Below, piece after piece: positions 8,218 through 17,124 of a DNA stretch of 64,000 nt. The stretch's first letter is position 1; each line of letters begins with the position of its first letter. The stretch covers positions 1 through 64,000 of the forward strand of contig CAYSAJ010000003.1 in the NCBI GenBank assembly GCA_964429005.1. The letters run 5' to 3'. Source of the DNA: JACRBE01 sp964429005. Lineage in GTDB: Bacteria; Chlamydiota; Chlamydiia; Chlamydiales; JACRBE01. The position numbers and the translations under genes are program-made. The notes under the pieces are model-generated. The model saw only the letters and a program-made list of their open reading frames with translations, was not told where the DNA came from and did not search any database.

Positions 8218-9366
8218 ATGAAAAAATCCATCTTTTTCTTAACTTCGTTATTAAGCACATCCTTGGTTCTTTCAGAAGGTTTTTTTGACTTAGAAGAATT
8301 TGGTTATGAACAATATCAAGATGCTTACGTGAATGGAAAAGTCGTTAAAAAAGCTAGCGGCTATGAAAGATTTGAAAATCAAAGATACGAAATAGTTAAT
8401 TCAGTATTTAGAAAGTATTCAAGGCCATTTTCAGTTTTGGATATAGGAGCAGCTCAAGGGTATTTTAGTTTCAGGGGAGCAAAAGAGTATCCAAACAGTG
8501 TATTTGTAATGCTTGAAGGATCAAATCCTTCATACCCTATGATTTCTGAGCAGCTATCTTCATTGTGTGATTTAAATAGTGAAGTTGATAATGTAATTTG
8601 GCTGAACAGATCGATTGATCCTGCTGATTTAAAAAAAATTTCATCATGTGAGCATTTTGATGTCATCTTGTTGCTTAATATTCTTCATTGGTTTCCTTCT
8701 GATTGGCAACGAATAATTGAATCCTGCAATAAAATGGCTCACGTTGTAATCATAGAGGTTCCGCCCCTAGAAGAGGGGTCACTGCCTGAAGAACAAATTC
8801 AAGTTCGTTCAGGTATTCATCAATATTTATGCAAAAGAGCCTCGCAAAAGATCAACGGAGTTCCCAGACATAGAAGTCCTCATTTAAATACTACGTATTA
8901 CATATGCGAAAATGATAAAGAATTCTATCTAGAAAAGACAACCTTACTTCATCCTGCTTATGGGGATAGAAAGCACAGCATAAGGTGTAATTATGATTCC
9001 AAAAAGTTATTTAAATGCGATGTTATACCTCCATATATTGAGTACAACTCAAATTGGATTCCAGGGATAAATTTATTAACATTTTTAATGATGAATGGAT
9101 CCTGGCCTACAAGATCTTCCATAATTAAGTTCTTGCCGTATGACAATACGCACATGGATTGGATGCCTAACAATATGGTTTTGAGTGGGAACAAACTGAA
9201 TTTGATAGATAAAAACGATAAAAAAAACGAAAAAAATGGTATAGCAGGTGCTTCTGAGTATTCAAGTAATCTAAAAAAATTAATAGAAGATTTTATTCTT
9301 TCCACTGAAAACAAATCCCAATCTACTGTTGAAGAAAAATTCTGGGAATTCATTGATAAAAGATAG
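8218..9366 (+). CDS. Exported class I SAM methyltransferase (paralogue 1)
   Basis: 382 residues, signal peptide 1-18 (cleavage near V-L-S). F-S-V-L-D-I-G-A-A-Q-G-Y-F-S-F at about 71-85 is motif I (SAM binding), F-V-M-L-E-G-S-N gives the ribose-binding acidic residue, and D-V-I-L-L-L-N-I-L-H-W-F is motif IV. The C-terminal 170 residues have no family I know. It is a close paralogue of the gene at 10389 across the whole length (shared D-W-M-P-N-N-M near the C-terminus), but with lower GC. GGGGG before the ATG is the ribosome site. The substrate is unknown; the neighbours suggest a glycan or glycosylated acceptor. Confidence 0.7.
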   Translation: MKKSIFFLTSLLSTSLVLSEGFFDLEEFGYEQYQDAYVNGKVVKKASGYERFENQRYEIVNSVFRKYSRPFSVLDIGAAQGYFSFRGAKEYPNSVFVMLEGSNPSYPMISEQLSSLCDLNSEVDNVIWLNRSIDPADLKKISSCEHFDVILLLNILHWFPSDWQRIIESCNKMAHVVIIEVPPLEEGSLPEEQIQVRSGIHQYLCKRASQKINGVPRHRSPHLNTTYYICENDKEFYLEKTTLLHPAYGDRKHSIRCNYDSKKLFKCDVIPPYIEYNSNWIPGINLLTFLMMNGSWPTRSSIIKFLPYDNTHMDWMPNNMVLSGNKLNLIDKNDKKNEKNGIAGASEYSSNLKKLIEDFILSTENKSQSTVEEKFWEFIDKR

Positions 9367-9470
9367 AATAGGTCTGCTCACGTTTTTTAGATAATTTTTA
9401 AAGAAAAAATAAATCTAATGAATAAATAAAAAGTCTTAATTAGAGGTTAATTTTGTTTCGTAGGAGCTAT

Positions 9471-10274
9471 ATGTTTCGATTTCATAATATAATAACATTC
9501 TTCGTTTTATTTATCTCACCGAGCTGGGTTTTTTGTGTATCAAAACCCATCAATGAATTTACAAGTTCAAACGGATATAATGATTGTAATTTTTTTACAA
9601 ACGGAGAACATGCTTTTCTTCGATCATATTTAAAACCCAATACAAAAGTAATATTTGATGTTGGGGCCAATATAGGTGATTGGAGCAAGATGGCTTCAAG
9701 ATATGCTCCAAATGCAAAAATATATGCATTTGAACCACACCCTAAAATTTTTAAGATGCTAAGTAAAAATTTTCCAAGCAAAAAAGTGGTTTGCGTTCCT
9801 TTTGCTTTAAGTAACCATCAACAAGAAGCTCTGCTATGGGTTTGGGGCGAAGATGCTGATACAGAAAAGTCAGGGTTAAACGGTCTCCATTACAGACCTA
9901 TCTTGAAGGATATGTTTAATAAAGAACCTTTCTCGATAGAAATTTTTACATTAACGTTAGATAGCTTTTGTGAGGAAAACGGTATCAATAGAATAGATTA
10001 CTTAAAAATCGATACCGAAGGTAATGAGCTTGCTGTATTGGAAGGTTCAGACAAAATGCTTTCGAATGGCAATATAAATGTTATTCAGTTCGAATATGGT
10101 GGATGCTATATTGATTCTAAAACGACTTTAGAAAATGTATATCGCCTTCTAAAAAAACATAATTATAAAGTGTTCCGCATTTTACCGGACAAACTTTTCC
10201 CTATAACGGATTGGTCCTCTGGATTAGAAAATTTTCAATATTCTAATTATGTAGCTATTCTATCAGCTGAGTAG
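9471..10274 (+). CDS. Exported FkbM-family methyltransferase
   Basis: 267 residues from the ATG at 9471, chosen because TAGGAG ends four bases before it; an in-frame TTG at 9453 lacks such a site. The first 23 residues are a signal peptide. V-I-F-D-V-G-A-N-I-G-D-W is the SAM glycine loop, K-I-Y-A-F-E-P-H-P the ribose-binding step, and D-Y-L-K-I-D-T-E-G-N-E the FkbM D-x-E-G core, with V-L-E-G-S after it. This is a textbook FkbM domain, usually a sugar or lipid O-methyltransferase. Last of the tight plus-strand run of the island; the next gene lies about 110 bp on. Confidence 0.8.
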   Translation: MFRFHNIITFFVLFISPSWVFCVSKPINEFTSSNGYNDCNFFTNGEHAFLRSYLKPNTKVIFDVGANIGDWSKMASRYAPNAKIYAFEPHPKIFKMLSKNFPSKKVVCVPFALSNHQQEALLWVWGEDADTEKSGLNGLHYRPILKDMFNKEPFSIEIFTLTLDSFCEENGINRIDYLKIDTEGNELAVLEGSDKMLSNGNINVIQFEYGGCYIDSKTTLENVYRLLKKHNYKVFRILPDKLFPITDWSSGLENFQYSNYVAILSAE

Positions 10275-10388
10275 TATTTTTTTTGTGTTTAAATTTGTAA
10301 TCTAAATAGACAAAATACCCGATCAAAAATATAAATTAGACTCTACATTCTTTTGTAGAATTTAAACATGTCTTCCTGGAGTAGTCCT

Positions 10389-11543
10389 ATGGCATCTTTT
10401 TTCCCTTCATCTCTCATTTCATTTCTTAGTATATGGTTAAGTTTGTTTGGATCTGGGCTAGTTGATCTAGAAAAACAAGGATGTGAGCAATACCAAGATA
10501 TTTATGTAAATGGAGTAGTGATCAAGAAAGCCAGCTTTGCAGAGAGATATGAAGAAAAACGCTTTGAAATCGTGAATTCAGTGTTTCAAAGATACAATAG
10601 GCCCTTCTCTGTGTTGGATGTGGGAGCTGCTCAAGGGTACTTTACATTCCGTGGCGCTGAGCTTTATCCTGATAGCGTTTTTACTATGATGGAAGGCTCA
10701 AATTCAGCATATCCATTAATCTCAAAACAAGTTGCTTCTATTTGTGAACTAAATAGTCACTTAAAGAATGTGATTTGGCTCGATCAACAAATCAATCCAC
10801 CTGATTTTGTGAAACTTGCTGATTGTGAACATTTTGATGTGATATTGCTTCTGAATATTTTGCACTGGTTTCCAGCTGATTGGGAAAAACTTTTTAATGC
10901 TTGCTATAAGATGGGACATGTAGTGATAGTTGAAGTGCCTCCTTATGAAGAAAATTTACCCCGAGGACAAAGAGAACTTCGTAAAAGTATCCACAGTTTT
11001 TTATCAAAAAGAGCTCAAGAAATAAAAGTTGGTGTCCCAAGACATAATAACCTTAGCTACAACACGACATATTACATCATTGAAAATCCAGGCCCATTTG
11101 TTTATTCACGAACGACTCTGCTACATCCTAATTACAATGATAGAGAGCACTTAGTGAAATATGATTACGACATGATCGGATTTATCAAGAAAAATAAAAA
11201 GCCTCCTTATGAGACTGTTGAGACTCCTTGGACTCATGGGATCAATTTATTGACCTATTTAGCATTCAATGGGAGATGTCCAACAAGAAATGAGATGATC
11301 CACGCTCTACCTGTAGATCCTTCCCATCGAGACTGGATGCCTAACAATATGATTGTTAGCGGAAAGAAGCTCTCTTTGATTGATGAAAAAGACTCAAAAA
11401 ATATTCCCTTGCCAGCAAGCCGCATTTATTCTGATAAATTAAGAAAGTCTTTAATCGATTTCATTCGAACGACAGAGAACACTTCTTTCCCTTATGTTAG
11501 ACAAAAGTTCAAAGAGTTTTGTATAGAAAACACTCCTAAGTAG
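10389..11543 (+). CDS. Exported class I SAM methyltransferase (paralogue 2)
   Basis: 384 residues from ATG 10389, which has TGGAG seven bases upstream and gives an N-terminus of similar length to the paralogue at 8218; an ATG at 10368 would add seven residues. A hydrophobic leader of about 22 residues precedes D-L-E-K-Q-G-C-E-Q-Y-Q-D. F-S-V-L-D-V-G-A-A-Q-G-Y-F-T-F is motif I, and D-V-I-L-L-L-N-I-L-H-W-F matches the paralogue exactly. GC looks higher here than in the sister copy, so the two copies have diverged in composition or arrived separately. Substrate unknown. Confidence 0.7.
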   Translation: MASFFPSSLISFLSIWLSLFGSGLVDLEKQGCEQYQDIYVNGVVIKKASFAERYEEKRFEIVNSVFQRYNRPFSVLDVGAAQGYFTFRGAELYPDSVFTMMEGSNSAYPLISKQVASICELNSHLKNVIWLDQQINPPDFVKLADCEHFDVILLLNILHWFPADWEKLFNACYKMGHVVIVEVPPYEENLPRGQRELRKSIHSFLSKRAQEIKVGVPRHNNLSYNTTYYIIENPGPFVYSRTTLLHPNYNDREHLVKYDYDMIGFIKKNKKPPYETVETPWTHGINLLTYLAFNGRCPTRNEMIHALPVDPSHRDWMPNNMIVSGKKLSLIDEKDSKNIPLPASRIYSDKLRKSLIDFIRTTENTSFPYVRQKFKEFCIENTPK

Positions 11544-11645
11544 GAAGTGCGGAAGTGTTCCTTGAAGTTTGATGATTGATATACTCTGAAAAAGTCAAAT
11601 CGACTATATTTTAGATGTAATAGACTCTCATTATTGTATTTGAAT

Positions 11646-13722
11646 ATGTCCCATTTGAATCCCCAGCAACTTCAAGCCATGTCCCATGTGGAAGGTCCGC
11701 TTCTTGTCTTAGCAGGAGCAGGATCTGGTAAAACTACAGTTGTCATTAACAGAATTGCTCACCTCATTGAAATGGGGGTCCCTCCATCTGATATTGTAGG
11801 TGTCACTTTCACAAATAAAGCTGCAGGGGAGATGAGACATCGGATTGAAAAGAAATCGAATGTCCATGTTCTTATCGCTACGTTTCACTCTTTATGTGCT
11901 TTAATATTAAAGCAATCTATCCATCATATGGGGTATAAACCAAATTTTTCCATCTATGATGAATCAGATAGCGAAAGTGTGATTCGAAGCTTACTCCAAA
12001 ATTATGAGATCAAAACGGAAAAGGGTATCATTAAGAATATCCGCCACTTCATATCGAGTGCGAAAAATAGCCTTCTTGAGCCATCAGATATTAAAACCTC
12101 AGAAAAAGTTGAGAGTATATTCCTCCATGATATTTATGCTCAGTATCAGCAGAAACTCAGAGAGTACAACGCCTTAGATTTCGACGATCTCCTTTTTTTA
12201 ACGGTGAAATTACTTAGAGAATTTCCTCAGGTACTTTTCCATTATCAACAGAAATGGCCTTTTCTTCTCATTGATGAGTACCAAGATACAAACCATGCTC
12301 AGTACATCATCGCAAAAATGATTGTGGAAAGAAGTAACAATATTTTCGCTGTGGGCGATCCCGATCAGTCAATTTATTCCTGGAGAGGCGCAGATATTGG
12401 AAATATTCTACGATTCCAAGAAGACTTCCCTGGAGCTAAAGTCATTCAGCTCGAGCAAAACTATCGTAGTACAAATAATATACTTAAAGCTGCTAACTCT
12501 CTTATTAAGAACAATAAAAGAAAATATGAAAAGCGTCTTTGGAGTGAATTAGGTGATGGGGAAAAGATTTCTTTAAAGCAATTCGATAATGATATCGAAG
12601 AAGCAAGATTTGTTGTTCAAAAGATCAAAAGTCTTTTAAAAACAAATACAGTTGCAGCCAAAGAAATCGCTATTTTTTACCGGACGAACTCGCAATCACG
12701 TAGTTTTGAAGNNNNNNNNNNATCAAATCATCGGTGGGATTTCGTTTTATGATAGGAAAGAGGTCAAAGATCTTATCGCTTTTCTAAGATTTATCTTCAT
12801 ACCAGATGATTTTGTCTCTTTTTCTCGAATCATTAATATCCCAAAGAGAGGCATTGGTAATGTTACGATTAAGAAAATTCAGGATCTTGTAGCTGACAGG
12901 GGAGGATCCCTTCGAGAAAACCTTGAGTATATCGTCGCTGCAGGCCCTAAAGGATTTTCAGGATCTGTTCGTGATGAAATTCAAGATTTCTTATCAATGC
13001 TAAATGCAGCACATGCCTTGCTTGAAAAGAATCAAATTTTTGATGCCCTTAAGTACATTCTCTCAGTGACTAACTATGATCAGATTCTCAAAGCTGATCA
13101 AGAAACCTATGAAGACCGCAAAGAAAACGTGAATGAGCTCTTGATCAAGATTTCAGAGTTTTGCCTTCTTCATCCAGGGGCAAGCCTTGCTGACTTTCTA
13201 GAAGAAATCACCCTAAATACAGCCCAATCGAATGTTGAAGGAGATGATCACATTTATCTCATGACATTCCACAACAGTAAAGGCCTTGAATTTGATACTG
13301 TGTTTATGGTTGGTATGGAGGAAGACCTTTTTCCCCATATCAATTCGAGAGAATCCCAAGATCAAATCGAAGAGGAAAGAAGACTTTGCTATGTTGGGAT
13401 GACGCGTGCCAAAAAACAGCTTTTTATGACAAGGGCAAGGTATCGAGTGATCTGGGGAATCCCCAAATATACATCGATATCTCGCTTTGTAAAAGAAATT
13501 GAGCCCTCTTTTTTCTATCCTGAAGAAAAAATGGAGGCAGACTCGCCTGTGTCAGAGAATGACATCCAGGTAGAATCTATGGTTTATCATCCCTCCTTTG
13601 GGAAAGGGATGATAAAAAAGAAATATCAAACCTCTTTAGGTCTTACCTTCGATATTTATTTTTATGACTTAAGTTCGATAAAGTCGATTGTAGCGAAATA
13701 TGCTAAGCTCCAAAAGATTTAA
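11646..13722 (+). CDS. uvrD: UvrD/PcrA-type DNA helicase, interrupted by an assembly gap
   Basis: Superfamily 1A 3'-5' helicase acting in nucleotide-excision and mismatch repair. Motifs in order: Q motif L-N-P-Q-Q, Walker A A-G-A-G-S-G-K-T-T, V-T-F-T-N-K-A-A, Walker B D-E-Y-Q-D-T, motif III G-D-P-D-Q-S-I-Y-S-W-R-G, motif IV Q-N-Y-R-S, then after the gap F-Y-D-R-K-E, motif V T-F-H-N-S-K-G-L-E-F and motif VI V-G-M-T-R-A-K-K. The frame changes across the 10 Ns only because the placeholder has the wrong length; both halves are intact. Start is ATG 11646 rather than the upstream TTG 11634. About 690 residues, normal for UvrD minus the gap. Followed after 21 bp by the muramidase gene. Confidence 0.95.
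12712..12721. other. Assembly gap of 10 Ns inside uvrD
   Basis: Ten unknown bases of placeholder length. Before the gap the frame ends ...Q-S-R-S-F-E; after it Q-I-I-G-G resumes in another phase. In PcrA relatives about ten residues separate these elements, which would need roughly 27 missing bases, a multiple of three. The apparent frameshift is therefore an artefact. Confidence 0.95.
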
Positions 13723-13743
13723 CCTTCTGTTAGGGATCATTTT

Positions 13744-14964
13744 ATGAAAAAACTCGTTTTGTTTCTTACTTGTTGTTCGCTGAGCTTTGCAGCAACAAAA
13801 ACAGGGATCGATCGATTCTTCGATGAGGGTTTTGATAAAGATCTAGCAGGGAAGAAAATCGGCATTTTCACAAATCATACAGGGATCAATTCTAATATTC
13901 AGTCTACGATCCACATTTTTGATGAAAAAGCGAAGCAATTTGAAGTAAAGGCTATCTTTATTCCAGAGCATGGCCTGACGGGGAGTGCTCTCGCAGGAGA
14001 AAAGGTGAACTCTTCTTCAGGCAAGAGACCTATTCATAGTCTCTATGGAAAAGAAAGACGCCCTAGTGATGAAATGCTAAAGGGTCTCGATGCGATTGTG
14101 TGCGATATTCAAGATGTTGGGGTTAGAACCTATACTTATATTTCTACACTTTTTTACATCATGGAAGAGTGTGCTAAACGTAAAATTGAGGTTATCGTGC
14201 TCGACCGCCCTAATCCAATAGGAGATGTCGTCGATGGACCCATGATGGAAGAGGTCAATCGTTCTTTTATTGGATATATCAATATTCCGATCTGCCATGG
14301 AATGACAATCGGGGAGCTAGCTCACTTCTTCAATGAAGAATATGGGGTCAAGTGCCCCCTTACAGTAGTGAATATGACAGGTTATAAAAGAGACATGTCT
14401 TTCATCGATACACAGCTTCCTTGGATGCCGACAAGTCCAAATATTCCCGAGGCTGATACTCCCTTTTTCTATGCGACCACAAATTTGATGGGGGAGCTGA
14501 GCCTTGTGAATATTGGAGTAGGGGGGCCTCTAAGTTTTAAAGTCGTCGGAGCTCCATGGATCGATGCTGATAAACTCTCCAAAGCCCTCAATGACCAAAA
14601 GCTTATGGGGGTGTATTTTGCCCCTATTCATTTCAAGCCATTCTACGGAAAATATAAAGATGAAGAATGCCATGGCATCCTCATATTTATAAGAGATAAA
14701 AAACGTTATCAGCCTGTGGTATCACAATTTATGATTTTGGGAGTTTTGAAAAGTATGTATCCGGACACGGTGGATAAAGCCCTCAAAGCTCTGACGCCCG
14801 ATCGTAGGAAATTTTTCGCTAAAGCGACAGGGTCGGATACGATTTATCAAATTTTACTCTCTGAAAAATACCCTGCCTGGAAACTTGTCGAGTTTCATAA
14901 AAAAGAGCGTGAATCGTTTCTCTCAAAACGAAAAAAAGCCCTGAACAAAGAATACGACCTCTAA
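13744..14964 (+). CDS. namZ: NamZ-like (DUF1343) exo-beta-N-acetylmuramidase, exported
   Basis: 406 residues with an N-terminal signal peptide (1-17). Family hallmarks: G-I-F-T-N-H-T-G at about 40-47, F-I-P-E-H-G-L-T-G near 76-84, D-I-Q-D-V-G-V-R-T-Y-T-Y near 120-131, L-D-R-P-N-P-I-G, G-M-T-I-G-E-L, P-W-M-P-T-S-P-N-I-P and G-V-G-G-P. Known NamZ enzymes cut MurNAc from the non-reducing end of peptidoglycan fragments during wall turnover. It sits 21 bp after uvrD, probably cotranscribed, and its stop is 4 bp before the CIRCE-like operator of groES. The enzyme implies turnover of glycan chains containing MurNAc in this organism. Family call strong, activity inferred. Confidence 0.85.
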   Translation: MKKLVLFLTCCSLSFAATKTGIDRFFDEGFDKDLAGKKIGIFTNHTGINSNIQSTIHIFDEKAKQFEVKAIFIPEHGLTGSALAGEKVNSSSGKRPIHSLYGKERRPSDEMLKGLDAIVCDIQDVGVRTYTYISTLFYIMEECAKRKIEVIVLDRPNPIGDVVDGPMMEEVNRSFIGYINIPICHGMTIGELAHFFNEEYGVKCPLTVVNMTGYKRDMSFIDTQLPWMPTSPNIPEADTPFFYATTNLMGELSLVNIGVGGPLSFKVVGAPWIDADKLSKALNDQKLMGVYFAPIHFKPFYGKYKDEECHGILIFIRDKKRYQPVVSQFMILGVLKSMYPDTVDKALKALTPDRRKFFAKATGSDTIYQILLSEKYPAWKLVEFHKKERESFLSKRKKALNKEYDL

Positions 14965-14967
14965 ATT

Positions 14968-14994
14968 TTAGCAAACTCCTTTTCAAACTGCTAA
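14968..14994 (+). promoter_or_regulatory. CIRCE-like HrcA operator before groES
   Basis: An inverted repeat in the exact 9-9-9 layout of CIRCE: left arm TTAGCAAAC, nine-base spacer, right arm AACTGCTAA. The outer six bases of each arm match the consensus TTAGCACTC/GAGTGCTAA; the inner three differ. It abuts the -35 box of the groES promoter. HrcA repression of groE is known in chlamydiae; this site being its target is inference. Confidence 0.75.
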
Positions 14995-14998
14995 CTCA

Positions 14999-15027
14999 TT
15001 GACAGAAAGGGGCAAATTCCCTATGAT
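14999..15027 (+). promoter_or_regulatory. Near-consensus sigma-66/70 promoter of groES-groEL
   Basis: TTGACA at 14999-15004 and TATGAT at 15022-15027 are separated by 17 bases. The -35 is perfect and the -10 has five of six consensus bases. The start of transcription would be near 15034, giving a leader of about 30 bases before the groES ATG. Confidence 0.8.
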
Positions 15028-15063
15028 GAGCCTACTTTTTATTATGAAACACGGAGTTTGACA

Positions 15064-15363
15064 ATGGCTGTAAAAACAGTAAAGCCGCTCGGCAATCGAA
15101 TCCTCGTTAAAAGAAAAAACGCAGAGACCTCGAGAGGAGGCATTCTTTTACCTGAGAGTTCACAAGAAAAACCCAAACAAGGGGAAGTTGTAGCTGTTGG
15201 TCCCGGCAAAACAGACGATCATGGTTACCACCATAAAATGTCGGTCAAAGAAGGAGATCTTGTCCTTTTTTCTTCCTATGCCGGTACAAAAGTGTCCGTA
15301 GGAGACGATGATCATGATTATCTGATCATGTCTGAAGATGATGTACTAGCGATTTTGGAATAG
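15064..15363 (+). CDS. groES: Co-chaperonin GroES
   Basis: 99 residues, the lid heptamer that caps the GroEL cavity. V-K-P-L-G-N-R-I-L-V-K-R opens the beta-barrel; G-G-I-L-L-P-E-S in the mobile loop carries the I-L dipeptide that contacts GroEL; V-A-V-G-P-G-K and G-D-L-V-L-F-S-S-Y-A-G-T follow. The start is ATG 15064, with GGAG seven bases upstream; the in-frame TTG at 15058 lies within that spacing. groEL follows after 9 bp. A CIRCE-like operator and strong promoter lie directly upstream, so heat-shock control by HrcA is likely. Confidence 0.97.
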   Translation: MAVKTVKPLGNRILVKRKNAETSRGGILLPESSQEKPKQGEVVAVGPGKTDDHGYHHKMSVKEGDLVLFSSYAGTKVSVGDDDHDYLIMSEDDVLAILE

Positions 15364-15372
15364 GAGATAACC

Positions 15373-17040
15373 ATGGCAAAATTGATCAAATTTCAAGCAG
15401 AAGGCTTAAAAAAAATATCTAAAGGTGTTCAAATCTTAGCAAAAGCGGTCATCGTTACCCTAGGTCCTAAAGGGCGTAATGTTGTCATTAAAAAAGGGAT
15501 GGGATCACCGCTTTCTACAAAAGACGGTGTGACTGTCGCTAAAGAAATTGTTTTAAAAGACAAATTCGAAAACATGGGCGCTCAGCTCGTTAAAGAAGCT
15601 GCAGCTAAAACGGCCGATAAAGCGGGCGATGGAACAACAACAGCGATTGTCCTTGCTGAAGCTATTTTCAATGAAGGGCTCAAAAGTGTGGTGGCTGGGG
15701 CTAACCCAATCGAACTCAAAAGAGGAATTGACATCGCTGTTGATACTCTTGTAGAAGCTTTGTCAAAAATGTCGAAAAAAGTCACTAGCCAAGAAGAAAT
15801 CAAACAAATCGCTACGATTTCTGCAAACAACGACGCTGAAATCGGTGCTTTAATTTCCAAAGCGATGGAAAAAGTGGGCCGCGATGGAACGATCACTATG
15901 GCTGAAGCAAAAGGAATCGATGACCATTTAAAAGTTGTTGAAGGGATGCAATTTGATAAGGGATATCTATCCCCTTATTTCATCACGAATGCTGAAAAAA
16001 TGTCGGTGGAATTTTCAAATGGCCTTGTTTTCGTTACAGACGCTAAACTTTCTTCTGCAAAAGATATAGTTCCTATTTTAGAAGCAGCTCAAGAAATACG
16101 TAAGCCTCTGCTCATCATCGCAGATGATGTAGAAGGAGAAGCTTTAGCGACTCTGGTTGTGAACAAAATCAAAGCAGGTCTTCAAGTATGCGCTGTTAAA
16201 GCTCCTGCCTTTGGGGATCGTCGCAAAGAAATGATGAAAGACATCGCTTTAGTTACAAGAGCGACTTTCGTATCAGAAGAAGTGGGCCTTAGCCTTGCTG
16301 ATATTGAACCTTCATTTTTTGGCTCTGCAAAAACTATTACGATCAACAAAGAAGAAACAATTATTGTTGATGGTATGGGTGATAAATCGGCGATTGCTGA
16401 AAGAGTTACAGAAATTAAAAATCTTATTGCTCTTTCTGACTCTGATTATGACAAAGAGAAACTCCGCGAGAGACTTGCAAAACTCTCTGGTGGCGTAGCT
16501 GTTCTTGAAATCGGAGCACCAACTGAAGCTGAACTTGGTGAAAAGAAAATGCGTGTTGAAGATGCGATGCATGCAACACAAGCTGCTGCTATCGAAGGTG
16601 TCGTTCCTGGAGGTGGTGTAGCTCTCATTCGTGCTTCAAAATCCCTTGATAAACTCCAGCTTAGCGGAGATCAAAAAATAGGTCTTGAAATCGTAAGAAA
16701 AGCAGCCTATGCGCCAGCGATTGCTATCGCTAGCAACTGTGGAGAACAAGGACATCTTGTTGCTGAAAAGATCTCTTTAGCTGAAGGGAATATCGGCTAT
16801 AACGGCCTAACAGGACAGTTTGAAGATCTCGTCAAAGCAGGAGTTCTTGATCCTGTTTTAGTAACAAAGAGCGCTCTTCGTCATGCAGCCTCAATTTCTT
16901 CAATGCTCCTTACCATATCTGCTATGATCACTGATAAACCTGAGCCTAAGCAAGAAACCCCAATGCCTGGTGGTGGAATGCCTATGGGAGGAATGGGTGG
17001 CATGGGAGGAATGATGGGTGGTATGGGCGGAATGATGTAA
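15373..17040 (+). CDS. groEL: Chaperonin GroEL
   Basis: 555 residues. T-L-G-P-K-G-R-N-V at about 29-37 and A-G-D-G-T-T-T at 84-90 form the ATP site (Asp86 is the counterpart of E. coli Asp87); R-V-E-D-A-M-H-A-T carries the catalytic Asp398 counterpart; V-V-P-G-G-G-V-A-L follows. The C-terminal tail is a long G-G-M repeat as in the folding-competent GroEL. Together with the adjacent groES this is the main chaperonin; chlamydiae often carry further divergent GroEL copies elsewhere. A perfect 15-bp hairpin with a T-run lies 23 bp after the stop. ORF readings on the other strand here are only shadows of this gene. Confidence 0.97.
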   Translation: MAKLIKFQAEGLKKISKGVQILAKAVIVTLGPKGRNVVIKKGMGSPLSTKDGVTVAKEIVLKDKFENMGAQLVKEAAAKTADKAGDGTTTAIVLAEAIFNEGLKSVVAGANPIELKRGIDIAVDTLVEALSKMSKKVTSQEEIKQIATISANNDAEIGALISKAMEKVGRDGTITMAEAKGIDDHLKVVEGMQFDKGYLSPYFITNAEKMSVEFSNGLVFVTDAKLSSAKDIVPILEAAQEIRKPLLIIADDVEGEALATLVVNKIKAGLQVCAVKAPAFGDRRKEMMKDIALVTRATFVSEEVGLSLADIEPSFFGSAKTITINKEETIIVDGMGDKSAIAERVTEIKNLIALSDSDYDKEKLRERLAKLSGGVAVLEIGAPTEAELGEKKMRVEDAMHATQAAAIEGVVPGGGVALIRASKSLDKLQLSGDQKIGLEIVRKAAYAPAIAIASNCGEQGHLVAEKISLAEGNIGYNGLTGQFEDLVKAGVLDPVLVTKSALRHAASISSMLLTISAMITDKPEPKQETPMPGGGMPMGGMGGMGGMMGGMGGMM

Positions 17041-17063
17041 TCAAGTCCCAACTCCCTCAAAGA

Positions 17064-17097
17064 AAAAACCCGTTATCTGTAGAGATAACGGGTTTTT
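17064..17097. terminator. Strong bidirectional intrinsic terminator
   Basis: A 15-bp perfect stem (17064-17078 with 17083-17097) closes a four-base loop GTAG. The outer five pairs are A-T, so each strand reads as a GC-containing hairpin followed by a T-run. It serves groEL on the plus strand and the 940-residue gene on the minus strand. Confidence 0.9.
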
Positions 17098-17124
17098 GTA
17101 TTTAATATCAGCTGATGATCTAAA

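Noticed and set aside
12322..12552. Plus-strand frame inside uvrD in another phase
   Set aside because: It lies wholly within helicase motifs III-IV of uvrD and has no features of its own.
16312..16628. Minus-strand frames inside groEL
   Set aside because: They are shadows of the highly conserved groEL gene, rich in Ser/Phe or Ala/Pro as expected for antisense frames.
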